A stretch of DNA of 64,000 nucleotides from NCBI GenBank assembly GCA_003666385.1, contig QPIN01000062.1:62001-126000 (forward strand), given 5' to 3'. The DNA comes from Methylococcales symbiont of Hymedesmia sp. n. MRB-2018. GTDB taxonomy: Bacteria; Pseudomonadota; Gammaproteobacteria; Methylococcales; Methylomonadaceae. Both the position numbers and the translations under genes were made by a program. Under the pieces are notes generated by a model that saw nothing but the letters and a program-made list of their open reading frames with translations, ran no database searches and had not been told where the DNA came from. Below are positions 47,963-55,844 of the stretch, one piece after another; position 1 is the stretch's first letter; the number at the start of each line of letters is the position of its first letter.

Positions 47963-49306
47963 GTGAAAGTTCAATCCCTCAGTTTCCGCTTATTTATTTC
48001 TTCAGGCTTTGTATTAACCGCTTTTTTTGCTCTGGTTGCTTTTGTTATGGAGCAGGGCTTTAGAGAAAGCACAGAACAAGCACTGAAAGAAACATTACAA
48101 GTACATCTTTATTCACTATTAGCTGTGGCAGAAATGACCGATTCAGGCATAATGAAAATGCCTAGGTCATTACGGGAGCCGCGTTTTTCCAATCCGAGTT
48201 CTGGTTTGTATGCAGCGATTAATCAAACAGATAATACCTTGGTCTGGCGATCAGCCTCAGCTATCGGCATAGATTTATCCCCCTCATTATTATTAAAACC
48301 TGGCGAATTGATATTTGTAAAAGATAGCAATAGTCGTTTTGTGCTTCATTATTCGATCATCTGGGAAAATAAAAAAGGAATAGAGAATTCTTATGTTTTT
48401 ACCGTAGCGGAAGATGAGTCTTTTGTTATTCATCAAGTCGATGGTTTTCGATTAACCCTCCGAACATGGCTTTTTTTTATTGGCATGCTTTTAGTCTTTA
48501 TTCAATATTTTGTTTTACGCTGGAGCTTAAAACCATTAAGAATTATTGTTAATGATCTGGAAGAAATAGAAGTGGGAAATAAAACTCGACTGAATGGTTA
48601 TTATCCGTTCGAATTAAAAGGACTCGCTGATAACCTGAATGCATTAATTAGTAGTGAGCGGGCACATCTTGAGCGTTATCGAAATACCTTGTCAGATCTG
48701 GCACACAGTTTAAAAACACCATTGACAATTTTGAGAGGGTGTATAGATCTCCCCATGGTTAACAAGGAAACGGTTAATGAACAGATTACCCGAATGGATG
48801 ATATTGTTGAATATCAATTACAGAAAGCAGCAGCAAAAGGTCAAAAAAAACTAACAGGTAAAGTGGATATTGTTTTGATTGTGAACAAAATAATTTTGTC
48901 CTTAAAAAAAGTCTATGCGGACAAACAAATAGTTTTTTCTTTTTCTCATAATGAGCGTTGTTTTATCTATGCAGAACAAGGCGATGTCTATGAGATTGCG
49001 GGGAATTTATTAGATAATGCATCAAAATGGTGTGATCATCAGGTAAAAATAAGTTTAATTCAGCTTGAAAAAGATAAAAATAAAAAGTATTCATTACTGT
49101 TGAAAATTGAAGATGATGGAAAGGGAATTCCAGAGCATAAATTAGACGAGATATTACAACGTGGGGTTAGAGCGGATGAGAATATAAAAGGACATGGCAT
49201 TGGTATGGCTGTCGTTAATGAATTAACTATTTTATTGGATGGTCAATTAATAGCAGGAATTAGTGAAACGCTAGGTGGAATGAAATGGCAGGTATATTTT
49301 CCATGA
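47963..49306 (+). CDS. Sensor histidine kinase, PhoQ-like layout
   Basis: The 447-residue inner-membrane kinase has two membrane helices (about 10-30 and 168-186) around a 135-residue periplasmic sensor domain. An HAMP-like region follows. The phospho-acceptor is His248 in SDLAHSLKTPLTILRG. The ATPase domain has AGNLLDNASKWC (N box), EDDGKGIPEHKLDEI (G1) and KGHGIGMAVVNEL (G2). Start is GTG. It is paired with the response regulator. The periplasmic domain was not matched to any known sensor. Confidence 0.92.
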   Translation: MKVQSLSFRLFISSGFVLTAFFALVAFVMEQGFRESTEQALKETLQVHLYSLLAVAEMTDSGIMKMPRSLREPRFSNPSSGLYAAINQTDNTLVWRSASAIGIDLSPSLLLKPGELIFVKDSNSRFVLHYSIIWENKKGIENSYVFTVAEDESFVIHQVDGFRLTLRTWLFFIGMLLVFIQYFVLRWSLKPLRIIVNDLEEIEVGNKTRLNGYYPFELKGLADNLNALISSERAHLERYRNTLSDLAHSLKTPLTILRGCIDLPMVNKETVNEQITRMDDIVEYQLQKAAAKGQKKLTGKVDIVLIVNKIILSLKKVYADKQIVFSFSHNERCFIYAEQGDVYEIAGNLLDNASKWCDHQVKISLIQLEKDKNKKYSLLLKIEDDGKGIPEHKLDEILQRGVRADENIKGHGIGMAVVNELTILLDGQLIAGISETLGGMKWQVYFP

Positions 49307-49366
49307 TATAGGAAAGTTTAACCGCGAGTATTTTTATTGGGGCTATGTTGAATAGACCCTTTTTAT

Positions 49367-49813
49367 CTATACATTTAATAAAGCATGCTTTGCTTCCACA
49401 CGCTTAAAATCAGCTAAGCAACATTGACCCGAAGGATTTCTAATTTCACATGCACAGTCCTTAAGTTTTGTACGTTGAATAACAAATTCTTTAATGTAAT
49501 GAGCACGTTCAGTACCTAATGCAGAATAATATATGTCGGTGTCAATATCAAAACAAAAACATAATTTGTTTTTTTTTATTTCTTCAGATGTTTTTAGCTG
49601 TGTAGTAGGAATAGTTCGACCTGTTGTCGAAAAATACGCGACTGGACACGATGGTAAAGGACAGAAATAAGGACTGTTTAAAAGGTTTTTTTTATTTTCA
49701 GGAAAGTGTAATTGATGATAAAGCGTACGCATTTTGACGCTTTTACTGTTTGAACCACATTCAGGACAAGTTTGGCTCAGTTTTGATGAATTTTTGGAGC
49801 GGCAATCAGGCAT
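49367..49813 (-). CDS. Cys-rich CopZ-N-like [2Fe-2S] protein of the mercury cluster
   Basis: The 148-residue protein has several cysteine groups: TCPECGSN near 15-22, YFCPLPSCPVAYF near 49-61, KLCFCFDID near 83-91 and KDCACEIRNPSGQCCLADF near 117-135. The last two groups resemble the N-terminal iron-sulfur domain of CopZ from Archaeoglobus. It lies last in the merR-merT-merP series, 19 bases after merP, where merA would be expected. A role as a metal-binding or redox partner of MerP is inferred. Its reaction is unknown. Confidence 0.75.
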   Translation of the reverse strand: MPDCRSKNSSKLSQTCPECGSNSKSVKMRTLYHQLHFPENKKNLLNSPYFCPLPSCPVAYFSTTGRTIPTTQLKTSEEIKKNKLCFCFDIDTDIYYSALGTERAHYIKEFVIQRTKLKDCACEIRNPSGQCCLADFKRVEAKHALLNV

Positions 49814-49831
49814 AATAATTTATCGATTATG

Positions 49832-50146
49832 TTATTGATTTTTTGCCTGTAGTTTTGCTGGATAGCCGATATTAGTAATTGTTTTTACGATTCTATCAGG
49901 ACTCGTTTTTGTCGGGTCGAAATTAATAGTTGCAGTTTTGGCATCATAATTAATAGTGACTTGCTGGAGACCATTTTTGACTTCAAGTGCCTTTTTAATA
50001 GTATATTTGCACACTGGGCAGGTCATATTTTGTATATCGAGTATGACAGTGGCATTTTTTAATGGTTTTTTAATAGCTGTTTCTGCCTGACCTATTGAGA
50101 TTGGACTCTGTGTAATTAATAGAAGAAAGATAAGTATATTTTTCAT
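49832..50146 (-). CDS. merP: Periplasmic mercury-binding protein MerP-like
   Basis: MerP binds Hg(II) in the periplasm and passes it to MerT. The 104-residue precursor has a signal peptide (about 1-20) and one heavy-metal-associated domain with MTCPVCKYTIKKALEVKNGL, where Cys43 and Cys46 form the CxxC site. It ends NIGYPAKLQ, the usual HMA close. It is next to merT in the same direction. Confidence 0.88.
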   Translation of the reverse strand: MKNILIFLLLITQSPISIGQAETAIKKPLKNATVILDIQNMTCPVCKYTIKKALEVKNGLQQVTINYDAKTATINFDPTKTSPDRIVKTITNIGYPAKLQAKNQ

Positions 50147-50171
50147 AGTCGATTATATTATTTGTAAGTAA

Positions 50172-50537
50172 CTAAATAAAAAAGGATGCATATATAGGAA
50201 ATGTCAATAGCAGTAGAATCAATAGTGAAACTATCCAAAATAAGCTGCGTTGTCTATGTCGCATTGAAGTTGATACACAGGCTTGTTGCTTTTGACACGG
50301 GTTCTTTTTGAAATAAAGACGATGAAAGGCTAAAACCATAAAAAAGACGGTTAAGATGATAAAAAAAGGTCGCATAAAGGTCATGGAAGTCAATGTTGAC
50401 ATCCATGCTCCACTGATTCCCAGAGAGAGTAGTAATAAAGGACCAAGGCAACAAGCCGATGCGGCTATAGCAGAAAAGATAGCAAGTAAGACTGGCCAAA
50501 AAGAATGTCGGGTGAGAGTTTCTTGTTCTGATTTCAT
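50172..50537 (-). CDS. merT: Mercuric transport protein MerT-like
   Basis: MerT is an inner-membrane Hg(II) carrier. The 121-residue protein has three hydrophobic segments, a vicinal Cys pair (Cys29-Cys30, SACCLGPLLL) in the first helix and Cys81/Cys87 in the loop, the same six-residue spacing as classical MerT. A MerR-type promoter (50571-50602) precedes it. A codirectional merR lies upstream. Confidence 0.9.
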   Translation of the reverse strand: MKSEQETLTRHSFWPVLLAIFSAIAASACCLGPLLLLSLGISGAWMSTLTSMTFMRPFFIILTVFFMVLAFHRLYFKKNPCQKQQACVSTSMRHRQRSLFWIVSLLILLLLTFPIYASFFI

Positions 50538-50570
50538 TACAACAGTTTGCTCAAAGATGGATTAAGCTTG

Positions 50571-50602
50571 ATTATCAACCCTGCTGTTAAGGTCAGGGTC
50601 AA
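50571..50602 (-). promoter_or_regulatory. MerR-type promoter/operator of merT
   Basis: On the minus strand TTGACC (-35) and GATAAT (-10) are 20 bases apart. The long spacer holds the dyad ACCCTG-ACCTTAACAG-CAGGGT. A lengthened spacer with a dyad inside is the hallmark of MerR-family activation by DNA untwisting. It lies between the merR stop and the merT start. Confidence 0.7.
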
Positions 50603-50639
50603 GTTGTAAAAGCTGTTTTTAAAGAATTTAACGGGTGGA

Positions 50640-51032
50640 CTATGTATTTTTGGACAATGCATCAAGAATGGCGCAGTGCTCTGAATATTTTGTCTGTTGG
50701 CAATGTGTAGTAAGTTGAGTCAAAAATTGACGAAGAACGATTAATTCATTAATTTTATCATCGATATTTTGACATTTTTGCTCTGCTATTTTTCTGATTT
50801 CATCACAATGCGTTGCATCAAGAGAGAGTAATTCAGCAATTTCTTTTAAAGTAAACCCCGCCTTTTGGGCGCGTTTAATAAACTGGATGGTAGTAATTGC
50901 CTCAGTAGAGTAGTGTCGAAACCCATGATTAGGCTTTTCAGGTTCTGCCAATAAACCAATGCGTTGATAATGGCGAACTGTTGCAATAGTTACTTCAGCT
51001 TGTTGGGCAAGTTTACCAATGGTCAGTTTCAT
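50640..51032 (-). CDS. merR: Mercury-responsive regulator MerR
   Basis: MerR represses and, with Hg(II), activates mer transcription. The 130-residue protein has the winged HTH (LTIGKLAQQAEVTIATVRHY) and dimer helix. Cys76, Cys111 and Cys120 show the exact spacing (35 and 9) of the three Hg ligands Cys82, Cys117 and Cys126 of Tn501 MerR. This makes mercury rather than copper or redox sensing likely. It is transcribed in the same direction as merT, not divergently as in Tn501. Confidence 0.88.
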   Translation of the reverse strand: MKLTIGKLAQQAEVTIATVRHYQRIGLLAEPEKPNHGFRHYSTEAITTIQFIKRAQKAGFTLKEIAELLSLDATHCDEIRKIAEQKCQNIDDKINELIVLRQFLTQLTTHCQQTKYSEHCAILDALSKNT

Positions 51033-51153
51033 TTGTAATAAAATATTTAGTTTCTATCTGGTTGACGGGTTCTTATATCTCTAAATTGATTTTGTTATGA
51101 TCTGTTTTCCTCCCCTTTTTATAAATTTAAATCATCCGAGGTTTTTTAAATAA

Positions 51154-51930
51154 ATGGCACAAAATATACATCCAACCGCATATATTGCACCTAATGTTAG
51201 TTTAGCTGAAAATATAAATATTGGACCTTTTGCGGTAATCGAAGAACATGTGACTTTAGCTGATAATTGTCAATTAGGGGCGCATTCAGTGATTCAATCT
51301 TATGTCAAAATGGGGGCAGGTAATGTGCTACATCCACATGCTGTGTTAGGTGGTTTACCTCAAGACACGAGCTTTAAGTCAGAAACTGTCTCATGGCTTG
51401 AAATTGGTAAAAATAATGTATTTCGAGAAGGCTTTACAGCCCATAGGTCTTCTATAGAAGGGGGTGTTACATCAATCGGTTCTGATTGTTTTTTTATGCA
51501 TAATAGTCATGTTGCGCATGACTGTGTGGTTGGAAATAATACTATTTTTGCGAATAATGTTGCTATTGGAGGGCATGTTGAAGTCGGTGAAAATGTCTTT
51601 ATGGGAGGAGCCGTTGTTGTTCATCAATTTTGCCGAATCGGTTCCTACGCCATTGTACAAGGCACAACTGGGTTAAATAAAGATGTGATTCCCTTTATGT
51701 TGATAGCTGGTAGACCAGCAAAGCATTATCGTTTAAATTCTGTTGGTTTGAGACGGGCAGGTATTAAAGGTGATCGTTACAAAGTCCTTTCTGCCGCATT
51801 TAGATTACTAAAAAGTAAAGGAGACTTGAGTGAATTAGAGCAGACAGAAGAAATCAAATACTTAAATCAGTGGCTGGCGGTTAAATCTGACCGAGGATCG
51901 CATGGTTTTATAGAAGTAACCCTCGTTTGA
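51154..51930 (+). CDS. lpxA: LpxA family UDP-GlcNAc acyltransferase
   Basis: LpxA starts lipid A synthesis by acylating UDP-GlcNAc. The 258-residue left-handed beta-helix protein starts IHPTAYIAPNVSLAENINIG and has the catalytic His122 in HVAHDC (E. coli His125). The C-terminal part has GLRRAGIKGDRYKVL, as in LpxA. The region WLEIGKNNVFREGFTAHRSS is diverged. It stands alone, away from lpxD-fabZ-lpxB, so it may be a paralogue with its own acyl specificity. Confidence 0.82.
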   Translation: MAQNIHPTAYIAPNVSLAENINIGPFAVIEEHVTLADNCQLGAHSVIQSYVKMGAGNVLHPHAVLGGLPQDTSFKSETVSWLEIGKNNVFREGFTAHRSSIEGGVTSIGSDCFFMHNSHVAHDCVVGNNTIFANNVAIGGHVEVGENVFMGGAVVVHQFCRIGSYAIVQGTTGLNKDVIPFMLIAGRPAKHYRLNSVGLRRAGIKGDRYKVLSAAFRLLKSKGDLSELEQTEEIKYLNQWLAVKSDRGSHGFIEVTLV

Positions 51931-52155
51931 TAACGCTGGTAACTACCCATTCCCCTTAGAGTGGTTCCCCAGCCAAAGCCATTTGAACAGCAATAAGAGG
52001 ATTAGCCTTTGCTTGCCATCGTTTGCAACTAACTTGATATACACTTCAGAATGGAAGTGCCCCGATACTTTTTGTTTTACCCTCGCCATTGTTAAATCCT
52101 GCTCATATCTATTATTGGTAAATGAAATAGGTGGGTTATTTTTCCACTTGCCTAA

Positions 52156-53064
52156 TCAAGCAAACAAACCTACAAAAGTAAAGCCAATGCCAATATAGAT
52201 AGCTGCTTCGATTGAACCAATCGCCACATTACACTGTTCACCCACTTCTTCTGCCACATTCACTTTAGGTAATAAAATATGCCTTAATACAATAGATAAT
52301 AAGGTTTGCGATATAAAAATTACAACGGCCATTAACACCCAGGCCAAAACTGAGAAAACTAATACGCCAGGATCATAGATAACAACACCAGAAGTCGCTG
52401 TTACTGCTAAAGCAAGACCTAAACGATAGCCTGAAAAACGCAGTGCCAAGGCAATATTTCCATCTTGAATTTCACCTTGTAATGTTTTTCCTATATCCTT
52501 ATGTCGCTGATTAAAAATAGCACTTCTATAAAGCGTGGCTAATAATAAAATAATTTGTGACAGTAAAAAAATAGCCACAACCACAGCCAGCCCCAAAAAA
52601 GTTGAACCATCCACCCAAGACATTGCCGCACGAATAATAATAGCCGTGGCAATTAAGTTAAAAGCATCCACCACACCCGCTGCAACATTACCCTTCATAA
52701 TTTCATCGTGGATGGATACTTGGCGTAAACCCACCTTATCAAAAATAATACGGGTTAAACTCATAAAAACCATGGCTGCTACGCCGTAACTGAGCATTAA
52801 GGTGATTTCTTCAATGTAAGTGGTTCCAGCATCGCCAGCCACCACGCCCATCATCAGCACAGCAACTGCCACAATAGCACCTGCTAAGGCTATGCCCGCA
52901 GCAAAGTTATCATGTTTTGCTAGCAACTCACTTAAAGAAATGCCGGCAATGCTTGAAGCCAGTATTCTTAATGCTGCCATAAAGCCCATAAGAATAACAA
53001 AGTCAATTGCATAATAGGTCAATGCTGCGTCACTTAGTATAATCTGTTGTGTTAAATTTTCCAT
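52156..53064 (-). CDS. DUF350 membrane protein (two repeats)
   Basis: The 302-residue protein has about eight hydrophobic segments arranged as two DUF350-like halves, with DNFAAGIALAGAIVAVAVLM in the first and DGNIALALRFSGYRLGLALA in the second. DUF350 proteins (for example E. coli YjfL) have no established reaction and often occur in stress clusters. It is 24 bases downstream of a lipoprotein gene on the same strand, and the two probably work together. Confidence 0.85.
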   Translation of the reverse strand: MENLTQQIILSDAALTYYAIDFVILMGFMAALRILASSIAGISLSELLAKHDNFAAGIALAGAIVAVAVLMMGVVAGDAGTTYIEEITLMLSYGVAAMVFMSLTRIIFDKVGLRQVSIHDEIMKGNVAAGVVDAFNLIATAIIIRAAMSWVDGSTFLGLAVVVAIFLLSQIILLLATLYRSAIFNQRHKDIGKTLQGEIQDGNIALALRFSGYRLGLALAVTATSGVVIYDPGVLVFSVLAWVLMAVVIFISQTLLSIVLRHILLPKVNVAEEVGEQCNVAIGSIEAAIYIGIGFTFVGLFA

Positions 53065-53088
53065 CGCTTTAAACCTTGTGTTGTATTG

Positions 53089-54168
53089 TTATTTACCACC
53101 AAAACCACCAAAACTACGACTACGACTGCGCGAACTGCTACCAAAAAAGCTAGAACTGCGTTTAGATGCTGTATTACTGCTACTAGATGATCGTTTGCCG
53201 CCAAAAAAACTGGAACTACGTTTACTACTGGCTTTATCTGCATGTCGTCCACCACTGTTTTTATCTCTAGCATAATTTGACTGAGTTGATCTTTGTCGAT
53301 TATAACTGCTTACCCGTTGCCGCCCTTTAACCGAACCATATTGTTTTTTAGGTTTTGTGGCAGGCTTATAGCCATTATTCCGCATACTGGTATTGCGTTG
53401 CGAGGTATTCCTACGGTCATAACTACTACCATAAGAGCCTCTACCATAGTCATTATAATAAGAGTAATGTGGTCGCCTATTCCAGCGGTTATAGTAGATG
53501 GGGCTAGTATTATAATACCCTCCACCAAACATACTTCTAAAAAAAGCATACTGTCCATACCAATGCCAAAAGGATCGTCCTGAATTATCTTGCCGGTATT
53601 CACCATAACCAGGATTACCTACTAAATAGCTGCCTGGTGTAATCGCTTCACCTCGCACATTAGCTGCTTGACTATCTTTAGGAATACTAACCGTATCCAA
53701 CTGCCCGTCAGACAATTCAGCCATGGTATTGATTAAATCTATCAATGCATCATTAAAAACTATGGGATCAGCCCCTATATCAATTGACATAAGAGATTCG
53801 CTAGCTTGCTGGAATTGCTGTTTATTTTCACAGTTACGGTTAACTTTAGCTAATCGTCTTAGCAAACCCTGAAATAAAGCCCCTTTTTCTGTTGCATCCT
53901 TAGCCATTGCCTTTGCAATAGGTCTGAAATCAGGTTTTATCGCCGCTAATTTATTGGCATAAATCTCAACGATTTTGGCATTCGTTAACTCGCCAAAATA
54001 GAGTTTATCTTTTAGCGTATTTAAGTTTTTTTCAACCTGTAAATAGTTTTTCTGGACTTGTTCTGCATAGTCATTGCCACACGCACTTAATATGAGTAGC
54101 AAGAACACAACTGAGAAAGTACTCGTTTTTTCTTTATTAAAATAATGGCTAACCATAAAATAACTCAC
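53089..54168 (-). CDS. Lipoprotein with Arg/Ser/Gly-rich C-terminus
   Basis: The 359-residue precursor has a lipobox LLILSAC with Cys30 and would be lipid-anchored. A helical domain follows (about 35-190), then a Tyr/Arg/Asn-rich segment. Near the C-terminus SSFFGGK/SSFFGSS-type repeats occur between about 305 and 359, ending RSFGGFGGK. The family is not recognised. Proteins of this shape neighbour DUF350 genes in other bacteria, and the function is unknown. The start could also be the Met at residue 5. Confidence 0.7.
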   Translation of the reverse strand: MSYFMVSHYFNKEKTSTFSVVFLLLILSACGNDYAEQVQKNYLQVEKNLNTLKDKLYFGELTNAKIVEIYANKLAAIKPDFRPIAKAMAKDATEKGALFQGLLRRLAKVNRNCENKQQFQQASESLMSIDIGADPIVFNDALIDLINTMAELSDGQLDTVSIPKDSQAANVRGEAITPGSYLVGNPGYGEYRQDNSGRSFWHWYGQYAFFRSMFGGGYYNTSPIYYNRWNRRPHYSYYNDYGRGSYGSSYDRRNTSQRNTSMRNNGYKPATKPKKQYGSVKGRQRVSSYNRQRSTQSNYARDKNSGGRHADKASSKRSSSFFGGKRSSSSSNTASKRSSSFFGSSSRSRSRSFGGFGGK

Positions 54169-54186
54169 CTTCTATCCTATTAATTC

Positions 54187-54233
54187 GTAACTACTCAGCG
54201 TACTCCGTAACTGCTTAGATTGCCCTTTATTTT
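54187..54233 (+). repeat. Truncated family A repeat (A4) at the 3' end of atpF
   Basis: The left end GTAACTACTCAG of family A and the next 35 bases are present. The match stops exactly in the atpF stop codon (complement of 54232-54234). The other 95 bases of the element are missing. The junction looks like a deletion scar. Confidence 0.7.
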
Positions 54234-54741
54234 ATAAATTATTCTCTAAATCTTTCAATTGTTGTTTAATAATCCGTTTATGATCATCAGTGTCTAAGAC
54301 TTTATTTGTTACTTTTTCAACACCAACAATAACTAGCTGAGCATATTTTGCGCTCATTTCCTTTTTCATATCTTCTTGTTGCTGAGAAATAGTATATTGT
54401 GCTTGTTCAAGCATTAGCTCAATATCAGATTGTCCCTTTTGGTGTGCCTTGGCAATAATTTCATCCGCTGTATTTGACGCAGTATCTATTATTTTATTAG
54501 CTTCTTTGGAAGCCACTGAGAGTCTTTGTGTCACTTCATTTTCAATGGCAAGAAGACGCTGTTCAATTTTATCTTCGTTTTCAAGACTTTTTAGAACACC
54601 CTTCTTTCTTGCTTCTAAAACTTTAAATATCGGAGGATATAAAAATTTTCTTAGAACCAGAAAAAGAATTAAAAAATTCACAATTTGAGCAAGCAATAAA
54701 ATAGGTTGTACGCCAAAATCGCTGAACATTCTTTCTAACAT
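54232..54741 (-). CDS. atpF: F-type ATP synthase subunit b (Fo)
   Basis: Subunit b is the peripheral stalk that ties the Fo stator to F1. The 169-residue protein has one N-terminal membrane helix (about 13-32, LAQIVNFLILFLVLRKFLYP) and a long charged coiled coil (about 45-160), a complete b subunit. It is 12 bases after atpE. In usual operons atpH, A, G, D and C follow, but none is here; a truncated repeat A borders the stop codon. Confidence 0.9.
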   Translation of the reverse strand: MLERMFSDFGVQPILLLAQIVNFLILFLVLRKFLYPPIFKVLEARKKGVLKSLENEDKIEQRLLAIENEVTQRLSVASKEANKIIDTASNTADEIIAKAHQKGQSDIELMLEQAQYTISQQQEDMKKEMSAKYAQLVIVGVEKVTNKVLDTDDHKRIIKQQLKDLENNL

Positions 54742-54753
54742 TGAAAATTAGAA

Positions 54754-54957
54754 TCAGATGGTTAAAGCAATAATCAAGACATATATAGCAATGGCTTCAG
54801 CAAATGCCATAGCTAAAAGCATCACCGGGATTATTTTTTCCTGCACTTCGGGGTTACGTCCTATTGCTTCCATGGCTTTCATCCCAATCATTCCAATGGC
54901 TATAGCAGGACCAAAAACACCTGCCGCAATGGCAATTGCCGCTGATAAATTTCCCAT
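54754..54957 (-). CDS. atpE: F-type ATP synthase subunit c (Fo rotor)
   Basis: The 67-residue hairpin of two helices has the essential carboxylate Glu54 in AMAFAEAIAIY and the polar loop Arg34-Asn35-Pro36, which touches F1. The residues around Glu54 (AEAI rather than AES) and the Ile replacing the Gln of Na+-type subunits point to proton coupling. It is short but complete. It lies 79 bases after atpB. Confidence 0.93.
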   Translation of the reverse strand: MGNLSAAIAIAAGVFGPAIAIGMIGMKAMEAIGRNPEVQEKIIPVMLLAMAFAEAIAIYVLIIALTI

Positions 54958-55036
54958 CTTTTCCTCCTTACTTTGTATCTAAAACGAGTGATTTTATTGT
55001 ATGAAAATAGCAAATACATTTGTACATTAACTAGCC

Positions 55037-55834
55037 TTAATCCTCTTCCTTTTTACTCAATATAACCATAAATACCAGTGTTAACATCATAAACACAGCT
55101 GATTGAATAAACGCCACCATCACTTCCAAAAAATAAAAGGGTAATGGAATAATAAAAGGGAAAAATGATTTAGCAGTTTTTAGTAAAATCTTCCCTGCCA
55201 TAATGTTCCCAAAAAGTCGAAAGGACAAGGAAATAATTTTAGTAAATTCAGCAACTAATTCTAACAAGCCGACAAACAATGAGATACCAAACATTTTAAA
55301 AGAAAACCATTTTTTCAAATAACCAACAATACCTAAGGAACGTATGGCAAAAAAGTGGGTAATGAAAACTGAAATTAAAGCTAGTGCCAATGTCACATTC
55401 AAGTCTGAATTGATTGATCTGAATAGAGGGATAAAAACCTGATCAGCTTCACCTTCTATCGCCTTATACAAACCGATAGATGCAAAACCAGGTAACAATG
55501 CGGATAAATTAGCCACTAAAATAAATAAGACAAAGGTCATCAACCATGGAAAATAAGAATAAACATTCTTAGCTGCCATTTTTTCAATCATGTTAAAAAT
55601 ATATTCAAAAAATATTTCAAACAACGCTTGGACTTTTCCAGGAACCATTGACATCTTATTTGAAACAAAAATAGCAATAATAGAAAGGTAAAAAGTAAAT
55701 AGTAATGCAGTGATAAGAGAATTGGTAACAGGGAAAAAACCCATTTGAAAAATCACCTCTGGCGCAGAAATGGAATACTCTGAAGGTAATGCTGCTATAT
55801 TAGAATTGCTTGTTTTAGGTTCTGTCATAAGCAT
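55037..55834 (-). CDS. atpB: F-type ATP synthase subunit a (Fo)
   Basis: Subunit a forms the proton half-channels. The 265-residue protein has five to six membrane helices, the essential Arg206 in SLSFRLFGNIMAGK and Gln244 in VAFIQSAVFMMLT. The N-terminal region with PEVIFQMGFFPVTNSLITAL is unlike the usual gammaproteobacterial subunit a and closer in style to forms in other phyla, which hints at transfer. It starts 10 bases after the sulP stop. Confidence 0.92.
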   Translation of the reverse strand: MLMTEPKTSNSNIAALPSEYSISAPEVIFQMGFFPVTNSLITALLFTFYLSIIAIFVSNKMSMVPGKVQALFEIFFEYIFNMIEKMAAKNVYSYFPWLMTFVLFILVANLSALLPGFASIGLYKAIEGEADQVFIPLFRSINSDLNVTLALALISVFITHFFAIRSLGIVGYLKKWFSFKMFGISLFVGLLELVAEFTKIISLSFRLFGNIMAGKILLKTAKSFFPFIIPLPFYFLEVMVAFIQSAVFMMLTLVFMVILSKKEED

Positions 55835-55844
55835 GGCTTTAACC

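Noticed and set aside
54232-55834. Na+-translocating N-ATPase fragment
   Set aside because: Subunit c lacks the Na+-site Gln and Ser pattern, and the gene order atpD-C-Q-R is absent. Only a, c and b are present.
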